Shown here one piece after another: positions 47,501-58,263 of a stretch of DNA of 64,000 nt. The stretch lies in assembly GCA_020205615.1 (NCBI GenBank), contig CM035171.1, forward strand, positions 6,961,399 through 7,025,398, given 5' to 3'. The translations under genes and the position numbers were made by a program. The DNA is from Panax quinquefolius (Eukaryota; Streptophyta; Magnoliopsida; Apiales; Araliaceae). Each line of letters opens with the position of its first letter. The first letter of the stretch is position 1. The notes under the pieces were generated by a model. That model was not told the origin of the DNA and did not search any database. It saw nothing but the letters and a program-made list of their open reading frames with translations.

Positions 47501-50128
47501 ATTTTTTCCCCTTTTACAAAAATAAATTTGTTTCTAAAAAAAATTAGGATAACTTTTAAAAAAAAAAAATCATTTATTTAAAAAATAATATGATTAAGTT
47601 AATCTAATAATTTTCAACCCTCCAACGCCAATTGAACTGGCGTTGGATTTGATTTTCAAACTCTAAAGCCAATCCAATTGGCGTTTGACCCATATTGAGA
47701 AAGCTTGGGAATTTTGGCTGTAATCTAGAAACTTGGATGTGATTGATGCTAATCTTTGAAAATACTCGTTGGATACTGGTTGTAGAAACTTAATCATGTT
47801 TTGTAGTATAAATTTATGCATTCTGCAAGCCTGCTCGGACTTTGCCTTGAGATACTAGGGACTTTGGCAGGTGGTTCACCCTTTACATTTGCTTAGTACT
47901 CCATACTTTATGTTTTGATCCATCCTTGGACCAACCCACCTTATTTAGCATTACTTTTACCTCTCTTTTTCAACTGGTTTTATGCAAAATTTACTTTTAA
48001 AAGAATTTAACATGTTAATTTTATAATATTTTATCAAAATTTAAGGTGATGGACATCTTAGGAAGAATACATGTATTAGTTTTGGTGTGTAGGGTGTTAC
48101 CCAGAACAGTTGAGAGATTACATGACTGTTTGTTGAGATGTGAGGGTGAGTGGAAGCACTGAGGAAAATATGGGAGATTGTGCAGCTTTTGTCATTGATG
48201 TGATAAGGAGCTGACGTAGGTTATACAACTCTAGTTTTACTAGGCACCTCTGTCCGTCTCCTCGGGGTGACCCCAGGGGCTAACTACATGACCGCATCAC
48301 TATTGTGATAGCTCGGCTTCGCTATCGTTCAAGACTTTTTTTCTTAAAAACAGGAGTATGTTCTCCACTCAAGGGTTATGTGGTCAATTTGGAGGGTGCT
48401 CAATAGGAGATGATTCAAGAGAGTTGAGCTCTCAGCTTGTATAGTGTGGACCTTGATGCTTTAGTGTAAACCAGCTCTTCTTTTGGCTCTCAAGTAACTT
48501 ATGCAGGGCTTTTTTCCTTTCCTGAGTTTTTAAATGAGTCGTCTCTTGGCTGTTTTTGTGCCCCTAGTGCCTGGTGGGAGATATAGATTTTTGTAGGAGC
48601 TGCAGGAGGTTTTTTTTTTGGGTGTTGTGCACTGTATAATTATAGTTTTCCCAGTTTGTTGGGAGTTTTAGCTGTTGAGCCTTTATTACTTCTGGGATCC
48701 ACCACCTTACTTTCAATAACTACCATTTTAAGAAAAGAAAAAGTCTTGGAGCATCATATGGCAAAGTCCGGCAATAAAATATTAAAATGGTTCTGAAAAC
48801 CTGGTTTTGTTTTGTTTTCTCGACAGGAATATGGAGATTTTGTGGATATTGATGGTTTTGACGTTGACTATGGGGTGAGAAATTATTGTATAGTATTTGT
48901 TGTGGCTAGGTCTTTGAAGGATATTGAGTTTTTCTTTTTCTTACTCGATTCTTGTTTGCATTTCTCAGAACCAGGTTTTAACTGTAAAGCTTGGGAATTT
49001 AGGAACTTATGTGTTGAACAAACAAACGCCAAATAGACAAATTTGGATGTCTTCCCCTCTGAGGTAGGAAGTCCTTACCGAACGAGTTGTTAATATTTCT
49101 GTAAACACACATTCGAATGCATGTGTTCTGCAATTCAGATTTGTTAGGCTTAGGTTATTATGTATCTGTATATGATAGTAACGTTACCGGAGATCACGTA
49201 ATATTTAAAAAAAGAAAAGAAAAAAATTGTTACAGAAAATCACTTTGAACCTTGCTCTCAGCTGCTGCATTTCTACATTGCTAATGAATAAAATTCACCA
49301 TTTATATTCTAGTGTTGTACTAGCTTAATCTGTGTATGTATTCAGAGTGTTGTTATTTCCATATGGGGTCCAACAGGTTTCACATTATTTGATGAGACAA
49401 ATGTAAGTGTTAGCAGTATGTTTCCACCAACTTTTTCTATAGGAGGGAGTTTTTATCGCTGACAAATATTTGTGGAGGGATGTCAAAATCTTGAGGTAGA
49501 GTTATTAGATGCAGTCTAATATGGAACAACTTGGTTAAGCTAGAGCCTGCATCAGTAGTTTTTTTTTATTAGTAGTAGTAAATGTAGATGGAGCCATCAA
49601 AGAATTATTGGATTATAAAATTATGTTCTTGTTTCATATTAAAATTTTCATGAAAAATTGCTTTAGGTGAACCAATGACACAGTTCAATTTGATTAGGGC
49701 CTTCCTGAAGTTTTGTCGTATTGTTAGCTTAAATATGTGTGGGGGTCCGAGGGAAATGCCTTGGTAAAATCATGAGTAACAAATCAAAATGAAAAAGTAA
49801 CTTCCATTTACTCTGTAAAGCTATCCATTTTGATACAGCCTATGTCAAATGGATATCCAAGTGTTTCACAGATACTTGTTTATTTTATGCTCTAAGCAAA
49901 CAAGGATAAGGATGGAGCATAGGACCTTGGATTGAATTCTTAATTTGTCACAATTTTTTATTTGGCTCATTGCAACATGTTTTATGATTTGGATGCAGTG
50001 GTCCATCAAGGTTTGATTGGGATCAAAATGCTGATGCTTGGATTTACAGGCGTACTAAAGAGTATCTATTGAAAACTTTGGAAAGTGAGTTGGAGCAGCT
50101 GTGTGGTAAACCCATTAGTTTTTCTTGA
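44505..50128 (+). CDS. FH: Frataxin, mitochondrial
   Basis: Five exons, 44505-44731, 44985-45057, 48827-48874, 48969-49063 and 49999-50128, join through GT-AG introns (phases 2, 0, 0, 2) into 190 residues, the usual plant frataxin length. The first 65 or so residues are Arg/Ser-rich without acidic residues, a mitochondrial presequence ([20 protein letters not shown]). The frataxin domain follows: the acidic helix [20 protein letters not shown], then [34 protein letters not shown], and SGPSRFDWD followed by [18 protein letters not shown]. Frataxin regulates cysteine desulfurase activity in Fe-S cluster assembly in the matrix (family knowledge). Intron 2 is about 3.8 kb because a MULE of 2.6 kb sits in it. 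No frame breaks. Promoter motifs lie at 44302-44348. Confidence 0.96.
45245..45768. repeat. Six AACGCC/GGCGTT palindromes, left MULE arm
   Basis: Copies at 45245-45266 (worn left half), 45285-45309, 45455-45490 (expanded), 45583-45611, 45658-45686 and 45742-45768. The best copy is CCAACGCC, a 9-base spacer, GGCGTTGG. Spacers such as ACTTGAATT and AGTTCAATT are themselves partly palindromic. GA tracts separate the fourth and fifth copies. Confidence 0.9.
45916..46753 (-). pseudogene. Plant mobile domain (PMD, MAIN-like) gene remnant within the MULE
   Basis: Exon 1 (46753-46661) encodes 31 residues, [20 protein letters not shown], then [11 protein letters not shown], ending at a GT donor. The next exon starts about 46525 ([13 protein letters not shown]). 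After one frameshift it gives [12 protein letters not shown] and [20 protein letters not shown] followed by ENTITL, a PMD hallmark. The last recognisable exon ends at 45916 with [15 protein letters not shown] and AGCLVLLQ before a GT. At least two frameshifts and several stops make it inactive. PMD proteins of the MAIN/MAIL1/PP7L group act in gene expression and transposon silencing, and PMD genes are known passengers of plant transposons (family knowledge). A TATA-like TATAAAATC lies on the minus strand near 46925. Confidence 0.82.
47026..47686. repeat. Eight AACGCC/GGCGTT palindromes, right MULE arm
   Basis: Copies at 47026-47046, 47127-47150, 47194-47216, 47278-47299, 47350-47369, 47465-47496 (with an extra GGCGTTGG half), 47622-47646 and 47665-47686. 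The copy at 47622 is the exact reverse complement of the one at 45285, as expected for paired inverted arms. Others differ mainly in the A/T spacer. Confidence 0.9.
47777..48826 (+). other. Remaining part of frataxin intron 2
   Basis: Non-coding. No borders of a further element were recognised. It ends in a T-rich tract and the acceptor TCGACAG. Confidence 0.5.
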
Positions 50129-51713
50129 AATGTTGCACGCGTCTCGTCTCATATTGAGAATGCGTGTTGGTAGTGATAAGCTGTGTGATTTTCATGAAGA
50201 AGGGGAGATGAAATTATGTCTGATTTCTTGTTGGTTATTTGTGGATTTTGTGATCATTAATGTAGCACCCAAATGCCCGTTTAATAACCAACCACGTATC
50301 ATTTGTTGTCTCTGTCTTTGATACAAATTGAAAGGATCTTTCTAATCTGTACATACAACCAGCTGTACGTACAAGATTGCTCAAACCCATGAAATTTGTG
50401 GTCATACAGAGAGAGCATGGAATAACAAGATTGCCATTGCCATTGCCATTGCCATTGCCATTGCCATGTATGTGAATACGTGAGTGATGCAGGAGCAGAC
50501 AAGTCAGCGGAAAATCAACCTCTTATTATTCCTATCTTTCTAGTAGTTTTTGTTTTCTTTATGTAGAGAGAGAGAGAGAGATGAACATATTATAATACGC
50601 TGCAGCCTGCATACTACATACTGCAGTAGTAGGGGAATGGGATGGGATGAAACCTGCATTGAATTGTTTAGTCTCTTTCACGGATCCGGTTAGCATAAGT
50701 TTATTTTTTGGTAAGTTGGTCAATTGACTAATAAAATATTGACACACATGTAGATGCAAATGCTGCGTGTCAAGAATCTATTTGGCCAATCGATTAACTT
50801 ATCCAAAAAATAAGCTTCGCTTATCACTTCTCTTTCACACATGACATGATGATTGATGATCATAAAATTCTTTTAAAATTCATGGAGTGGTCAGATTTCA
50901 CACAACAGAATACTCCTATTCCTTTCCTGGTTGCCACCCCAACTCCACAAAATACTAATAATATTAATATCAAATCTAACCGTCCATTTCCATACCCTAA
51001 TCATACTCGCTCCATTTTTACTTTTTTTTTAAAAAAAAAGAAGGCTAATTACAAAATATATAAACTCTAAAGATAGTATTTTTCATATATAAATTTAAAT
51101 TTATAGTGTGTTTATTTAGTATTGAGAATATGACAATAAACATGGATATAATTTCATTTAATATGTAATTAACTAATTATTAAAAGAAATAAAACTTTTT
51201 TAAAACAAAAATTAAGAAATGTGAGTTCCAAGAATATTATCTTTCACGGTTGTTGAGAGGACACAACACAACAAATACAATAGCCACAAACCCCTTTCCA
51301 TTATTTCTCCTCTCTAGTCTCTTTCCTCAAAAAATATCAAAACAATTCTCCTCCACAAAGAAAAAGAAAAAGAAAAAGAAAGAAAGACGACCCCACTACT
51401 CCCTTCTTCTCTATGATTCTGTCTATCCTTTCTTTCTTTACCAATACTCTACTTGTTTACTATTCTTTCAGCTACCTCTCCTTCGTTATTATAACACTCC
51501 AACAAACCCCTTCATTAATTATGGACAAACTGTATAATTTTGGTCAATTAATTAATATATTATTGATACGCAGATTAAGAAATAATTTTTTTATGTATGT
51601 CAATACTGTATTAATTAATTGACCAAATTATCGTCGACTTAGAGTCCGACGTATAAAGCTTCTTCCCCTACACCCACATAAAATGATGGGATGGGCGGCC
51701 ATAAAATGTGGCT
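50129..51713. other. Frataxin 3' flank and intergenic region
   Basis: This begins with probable 3' UTR. It contains (TTGCCA)6 at 50431-50466, a GA tract at 50566-50580 and an A/G-rich stretch near 51355-51390. A small foldback with arms built on ttggtcaattaatta lies at about 51535-51630. No gene recognised. Confidence 0.5.
50431..50466. repeat. (TTGCCA)6 microsatellite
   Basis: Six perfect hexamer units, about 300 bases after the frataxin stop. Confidence 0.95.
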
Positions 51714-51722
51714 TAATTTAAA

Positions 51723-51867
51723 GGGGTTTCCATTCACAGCAATCGGTTGCTGTGTAGCAATCCTTTTTTAAGTTTGTAAATTTTTTTTATTTTTTTTTTG
51801 CAACTGAAATTTCACAGACTAAAAGAGGGGTTGCTCCACAGCAACCGATTGTTTTGAATGTAACCCC
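51723..51867. mobile_element. MULE-type MITE (145 bp)
   Basis: Inverted ends ggggtttccattca and (inward from the right) ggggttacattca continue into caatcggttgctgtg arms. The identical 9-mer taatttaaa flanks it at 51714-51722 and 51868-51876. It has a T-rich loop and no coding sequence. Confidence 0.82.
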
Positions 51868-52223
51868 TAATTTAAATCAGGCGGACTGCTCATTAATCAT
51901 CCATAAAATATCTTCTCAATTTATGCCAATAAAATAATCCTCCTTTATATCAACTCCATAAAATAAATAAATAAATAATACTGAGACAGAGAACAAATAA
52001 GTTTTGTAGACTGTAGTTGAGGTCAACCTGACCTTACGTGCGGCTGATATTTAAAACTACTATCACAAGCAAACTGAAACAGAGTAGTGCCTGTACCTTG
52101 GCTAGCTATGGTCCATTTCATTTGTTTGTTACCAGGAGATTTGGGCTCAAATTCCAACCACCACTTCTTCTCTTGATTTCTCTTTTCAACTGTACTGCAA
52201 AAGCTGTTTTGTTTGCATATCAA

Positions 52224-52616
52224 TAAGGCTGTTCAAACGGATCGTTTTTTTTTGTTTTTACCGATTTTCTTGACCGGATCGAACCGAATCGATATATATC
52301 TGTTTTTCGATACCGCGATTTTGATTTGACGTTTTTATAATTTAATTTTATCGAATCGGATCGGTATATAATGATTTTTAATTTTTTATTATTATTATTA
52401 ATAATAAAATAATGATTATATTAATAATAATAATATAATAATAATAAAAAAATAATAATAATAATTATATTAATTTTCGATAAAAACCGATAGCAAATCG
52501 GTACAGCCGGTTCGGTATACTGGTCCAACCGATACCGATATTGATATTAACATTTGGCCGATTTCGATACCGATCTAGTTTGAATCGGATCGATTTTTAC
52601 CCGTTGAACACTCCTA
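52224..52616. mobile_element. hAT-type MITE (393 bp)
   Basis: The ends taaggctgttcaaacgg and (inward from the right) taggagtgttcaacggg are imperfect inverted repeats. A perfect 8-base duplication, catatcaa, flanks them (52216-52223 and 52617-52624). Inside, cggatcg, accgat and tcggtat words recur on both arms around an ATT-repeat centre at about 52385-52465. Confidence 0.85.
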
Positions 52617-52624
52617 CATATCAA

Positions 52625-53258
52625 CATGGATTAGAAGGCTTATTTTATTATGATTTGAGTGACATGATAATTACCACTTTACCTAAGTCTCTTAATTTCT
52701 ACTAATAATTTAATTTTGGATTTTATTCGCAACAACAGAGTTGGGATTTTCTCAAGGCAGCCTTAAAAAATTTATGGGGAAAAAGATGATATTGGAGATA
52801 GTAGATCCTATGTTTCCATTTTACCTGTTACCCTTGTGTCTCTCATTTAAATTTTTGACACATGATCTCTTACTTTATTTTAGAGTTAATTGGTGTTAAA
52901 TAAGAAGTTATATGTCAAAATTTTAGGTGGAGGATAGAGAGGAAACATGAAAAATGGGAAAAGATGATCTGCTTTCGATATTGGATGGTTTTTAGTTAGT
53001 ACGCATTTCTTGCAGTCACTTTTTCTTACAATAAAAATGATATTTTTATATATTAAAATAATATTTTCACATGAGTTTCTCTTGTACGAAGAAGATAAGA
53101 CCACTCACAATTCATGTGAGTGATCATGTAAAAATATCAGTTACTTTTATTTTATATAAAATGAGATTTGGTATATTATAGTTTTAACACAAACCCAGCA
53201 TGTTCTGCTGTATAGTTTAATCTTGGTAGCGAAGCGCTTAAATTTTTGTTTCGTTTCG
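52625..53258. other. Intergenic region
   Basis: AT-rich, with no recognised gene, element border or regulatory motif. Confidence 0.5.
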
Positions 53259-53261
53259 TTA

Positions 53262-54962
53262 GAGTATCTCCAGCAGATGGACTATCTGCTGGACTATATT
53301 TAGTCCATCGGCATCAAGAATGTCCTTTAGTCTTCACTCCTTCCAAAGCCAGATGAACTATCCTCGGACTATCTCGTGGACTATAATATAAAAAGATTAA
53401 AATAATCAATGAATTCAAAAAACTCCAACGGACATAATCCAACGACCGTATTCTAATCAGTCGTATTTCAACGACCATATTATAACTATATATTTTAATA
53501 AACAAATAGCATCTATAAATATAAGTCACATCTAGTCTCTCATATTCACTCATCTTAACTTCATTCTTCTAGTCAAATAAGTTATTTTAAATATGTCTCA
53601 AATCAATTGAATCATCTATAAATATGTGTTGCGTGGATGAAGAAGAAGATGAAAGAAGCATATGGACAATTTTTGAGACATGGCGGCTATTGAAGAAGAA
53701 CAACAAAATGTCAATAGGCATACATCACGTCCATCGTGGTTACGCTGCGAGGTCGTATTACCATTGATCGTGGTAGACACATGAAGGTCATAATCGACTT
53801 TTTTCGTGATTATTTTGCGTAACATCCTACATATCCCCTGTCTATTTTTGGAGAAGGTTTAGAATCACGGTAGCTTTTCCTCCGAATTCAAAGAGCGGTT
53901 GAAGCGTGCATGATTCATACTTCGTCCAAAAAAGCGAATGCTACAGAGACATCTCGGTTTATCTTCTCATACAAAAGATAAGCATCTCAATCAGATGTCT
54001 TTTTATGGTGTTTCAAATGATTCCGTTGATGATTATGTCTTGAATCGGTGAAAGAACTATTATATTGAGTCTTAAAAGGTTTGTAAAAGCGGTCATTTTA
54101 ATTTTTGGTGATGAATATCTGAGATCCCCCAATAGTGATGACATCGTTAGATTGCTATCAAAAGCTGAAGAGCGTGGTTTTCCTGGGATGTTGGGGAGCA
54201 TCGACTGCATGCATTAGAAATGGAAGAATTGTCCGGTTGCGTGGCATGGTATGTATTCTGGACATGTGCATGAGCCAACAATTATTTTAGAAGCGGTGGC
54301 TTCATACGATCTTTGGATATGGCATGCATTTTTTGGATTACCAGGCTCTCATAATGATATTAACGTTTTGGAGAGATCATCTATCTTCTCTGCTCTTACT
54401 AAAGGTCGTGCTCCACCAGTGAACTACTCAATTAATGGAAATGAGTACACGATGGGATATTACCTTGGTGATGATATATATCCCCCATGGGCAACATTTG
54501 TTAAAACCATTTCAGCACCTCGGGGAAATAAAAGAAAACTATTTGCTAAGACTCAAGAGGCACTTAGAAAGGATGTTGAGCGAGCATTTGGGGTACTGCA
54601 ATCACGTTTTGCGATAGTTCGTGGTCTTGCACGATTTTGGGATCAAACAACACTAAAAGAAATTATGACTGCATGCATAATATTACATAATATGATCGTT
54701 GAAGATGAACGAGATGAAAATCAAGAACCAACAACCTACGATACACATGACGAGATTCCAACTGTAGAAGTGTCTCATGAGCGTACCCCACAATTACATG
54801 AATTCATTGAAGCAAATCATCGCATAAGGGATAAACAAGTTCATTCTAAACTGCAAGAAGATATTATTCAACACTTGTGGACACTACATGGCGGAGCTTA
54901 ATCCATTACATTCTACTACAATAATAAGTAAATTATGATTCTCTAATAATAAGCAAGTCAAC
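53262..54962 (+). mobile_element. PIF/Harbinger element, right end not found
   Basis: The left terminus gagtatctccagcagatgg follows a TTA (53259-53261), the usual Harbinger target. It contains the perfect hairpin CCAGCAGAT-GGACT-ATCTGCTGG. A transposase gene fills 53640-54901. No matching right terminus occurs before the gypsy LTR at 54963, so that insertion probably removed or separated it. Confidence 0.7.
53640..54901 (+). pseudogene. PIF/Harbinger transposase (plant transposon protein family)
   Basis: The last 216 codons (54251-54901) are open: MYSGHVHEPTIILEAVASYD, LWIWHAFFGLPGSHNDINVL, then GYYLGDDIYPPWATFVKTI, ERAFGVLQSRFAIVRG and ACIILHNMIVEDERDE. These match the C-terminal nuclease half of plant Harbinger transposases, including the conserved LGDDIYP and HNM regions. 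Upstream, the N-terminal half is legible only across frames, for example GSIDCMH, then a stop, then KWKNCPVAWHG joining the open part at 54206-54250. The short catalytic half is unusually well preserved compared with the rest. Confidence 0.85.
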
Positions 54963-55213
54963 TGTGACGCCCCCAAATTCGGGTACTTGAAACCCTTATT
55001 CAGTGCTCACGATATAAAACTTCCAGAATAAACATAAACTTAATAAAGTTATTACATCAAAGTTCTTCTAATCCCAGGTACGCAAACCTTTAAGCGTTTA
55101 TTACATGATAGTTTAATATTTACAAACATGAAAACTATCTATTACAACACTCTTCACTATTCTCCTATTTTTCCTTTTCCTTGTCTTTTCCGCACCATTA
55201 CGCCTTGAAGTCA
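54963..55213 (-). repeat. Fragment of a Ty3/gypsy LTR
   Basis: It begins TGTGACGCCCCCAAATTCGG, a typical plant gypsy LTR border, and is cut off by the next LTR at 55214. Probably an older LTR into which the next element inserted. Confidence 0.6.
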
Positions 55214-58200
55214 TGTGACACCCCCCAAATCTGGGTACTTGATTCCATGGGATTTGGTGTTCATTTGTACAAATATCATCTATCTATCTCGCCCATAATA
55301 AATGCAAACCATGCAATAGATAGAAATAATAATAAATCTCCCCTGTATGGGGTTACATCAACTACATAATAAATACAATTCCAGTTACTTTAACCTTAAA
55401 CATCCGTGTGGAATCATAAACAATTAAGTCTTAAACAACATCATTAACTTAAGTCTAACCTAAATACATCATCAAATAAAATAACAAGTCTTCAACACTT
55501 TGCTAACTTTGCCCTTGCCTTTACTTAGTGGAAGGTTAAATCAGGTTCTTTCGTTCTTAACTGCAATGTTATTATTAAGCAAGAGTGAGCACTAATGCCC
55601 ACAAGTATAATAATGAAATAACAGTATAATAACATGCGAGTAAATCAAAGACATCTGAATAAAAGCTCAACTTTTGAATCAAGAATGAATAACAAGAAAC
55701 AAAAGAATTCTGAGGGTCATAAGACCTTGAAATATGTCCTAGGTTATCAAGGGTTATACTTGAAACCTTTAACAGTCATAAGACTATGGACCTTTCTACT
55801 CGTACTTAGGGGGATCAACCCTTAGTACAATACTGTGCACAATATCTTAACGCTAACGCATAAGTAAATCCCTTTGCAGGGTTGTTCATCTCAGTTTGAC
55901 ATTCGAGTCCGCACCAAAGGAAGTTTGGTTTGGACAATTCATCAAAGGTTCGAAAATTTAGAACGCTCATCAACTATGGACTAGTCGAATCAATAAGGGT
56001 TTGCTAGTTTAATAAGGTTCAATAATAATGATATTCAAATTGAATAATAATCTCGAAGTATACAATAGACAATTATTGTATAACCGAATCATCTTTGAAA
56101 AGATAATCAATCTTTAATATAACATTTGAACATGAATAATAATAATGATAATTTACTCGAGGTAATTAATAAACTTGAACAATAATGACAAGTAGGGTTA
56201 AGAAACTTGCCTGTAAATGAAGCTAAACGATTACTACTTAGTTCACCATAAATCCTACACACATACCATATGTATTCACGACATTCATTAGTTACATTTT
56301 CACTTAATTATTTAATATAAACTCTACTTTATTTAACAAATCATTACCTTTCTAATTTAATTACTTAATTAAATTAGAATATTTTCATTCTCTTACTATT
56401 ATTACACTCTAATAAATTATTTCATAATAATTTCCATCGAATATTTAATTTATTCCATAATATCTCAATTAAAATATTTAATTTATTTTATAAATATTTT
56501 AATAATAATTTTCATCGAATATTTATTTTATTCCATAATATCTCAATTAAAATATTTAATTTATTTTATAAATATTTTAATAATAATTTTCATCGAATAT
56601 TTATTTTATTCCATAATATCTCAATTAAAATATTTAATTTATTTTATAAATATTTTAATAATAATTTTCATCGAATATTTATTTTATTTCATAAATATCT
56701 CAATTAAAATATTTAATTTATTTTATAAATATTTTAATAATAATTTTCATCAAATATTTATTTATTATTATTTTATTTATTTATTTTATTTATTTATTTT
56801 TGATTGCCTTGAGGTAGGTAATTTAGTTTAGTAACATGCATAGGAAGCTTAGATTTACCAGAACTCATTTTCTGCGATTTACACAGTAGTTACTCATATT
56901 CATGAACATATGAAGGCCAAATTAGGCCAAAATCAATCACATGTAAAATTATACATGAATATGGCCATAACTTCCAATTAGTTATTTTTACACGAATTTA
57001 GACTTACCCAATCATTGTAATACATATATAATCATTACTTAACCCATCTAGCATGATTTTAACAAGTTACAACACATAATTTGCAAAATCAACACATTTA
57101 CTTTCACTATTCTTGATGTTCTTGAAGGTTTTGAAAATAAAACATGAAAATTGTCACTACTGGATTTGTTATAACAAGAATCCGTTTATTTAAACTTTGG
57201 TCTCTTCAGTATCAATATGCATTACATCATCTGACGTGTAAATTTTACGAAAACATTTATGTTTGACATACTAAAATCACGTATAAGGCCTTAATGCCAA
57301 AACCCAAACTCTGTAATTTTGTAGAAATCATATACGATGTAATACTATGAAACTGATGATATGATAATTCACATAATATATATATAATCAAATACGATTT
57401 GATACATCTTAACCCATATATAAACTCATAATCAAACCCTTTCTCAATTACAGAGATTTTACAAAATGTATGAAAGCCATTTTTATAAAAACTAATGACG
57501 TGAAATTTAGAATTTGGGAAGAGGAGATTACCCTGAGAATAAGTATAGATTAGTAGGGAATAATTTCTTCTCAACTCTTCTTCAATCAAAATTATTTCTC
57601 AACACTTCTCAATCTCTCTCTGAAACTCTCTCTGTTTCTACTTTTCTAGACTTAGGAAAAATGAAGAAAGAAAAGAAGACGTATGATATAATAAAAGAAC
57701 TGACGCACTGAGTGGTTAGTTAACCCAATAATGGGTAACTGTTCCAACTCCCCATAGGGCCTTGTTTGGCTAGCAAAATAGATTTAAAAAATATTTAATT
57801 TAATAAAACTTTATCATATAGTTTAATTAATGTCACACTCCTTCATAAAATAAATTAATATCTTATTTAATTTATTTTAAATAAAATATAATAATTTCAC
57901 ATAGTCACATTATTAATTCTCTCATTAATAAATAATGTCAAATTATTAACTCTCTAATTAATAATTAAATTAATTAAATAACATCATGCTTAATTAAATA
58001 TTTCATTTAATTCGATAAGCTCACATAATTACATATTTGAATAATAATTATTCTCTACATTAATTTAATAAATGTAACACATAATTAAATTAATCTACCA
58101 CAATGCATCAAATAATTATTTAATCTAATAATTAAATCATCGAAAAATATTTATTTAATTCAATAAATATTAAAATTAATTTACAAAAATCTCGTTAAAT

Positions 58201-58263
58201 CACATCTTTCCCCTTAAAAGGATTACGTCCCCGAATCACGACTCAATAAATTCGACTGTTACA
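55214..58263 (-). repeat. 3' LTR of gypsy element A (about 3.05 kb)
   Basis: Borders are TGTGACACCCCCCAAATC on the left and CGACTGTTACA on the right. On the minus strand the right border is immediately preceded by the polypurine tract GGGGGAGAA (58264-58272), which fixes element orientation. The interior is AT-rich and non-coding. Confidence 0.75.
56435..56760. repeat. 78-base tandem repeat, about four copies
   Basis: The word ttcatcgaatattta recurs at intervals of 78, 78, 78 and 79 bases (catcga at 56435, 56513, 56591, 56669; catcaa at 56748). Each unit also has tctcaattaaaatattt. Located inside LTR A. Confidence 0.93.

Larger units (their letters stand above)
45163..47767. mobile_element. 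MULE (2605 bp) in frataxin intron 2, carrying a plant-mobile-domain gene
   Basis: Inverted termini gagtattttccaagattagc and (read inward from the right) gagtattttcaaagattagc continue as inverted repeats of roughly 600-750 bases per side. A perfect 9-base duplication, gttggatac, flanks the element (45154-45162 and 47768-47776). This is the Mutator-like signature. The arms are studded with AACGCC/GGCGTT palindromes. The centre (about 45.8-47.0 kb) holds a plant-mobile-domain gene remnant on the minus strand, opposite to frataxin. There is no MuDR-type transposase. Confidence 0.92.

Noticed and set aside
46971..47501. Open frame of 176 codons on the plus strand
   Set aside because: It is Phe/Lys-rich low-complexity sequence within the inverted arm of the MULE and contains the palindromes. 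There is no family resemblance.
45245..47686. Palindrome array as a CRISPR or integron-like array
   Set aside because: Spacing is irregular, the copies lie in two inverted arms of a transposon with a target duplication, and the setting is a plant intron. No cas or integrase genes of those systems are present.
47880..48400. Possible LINE tail in frataxin intron 2
   Set aside because: A few words resemble plant LINE 3' sequence, but no continuous reverse-transcriptase reading could be built.
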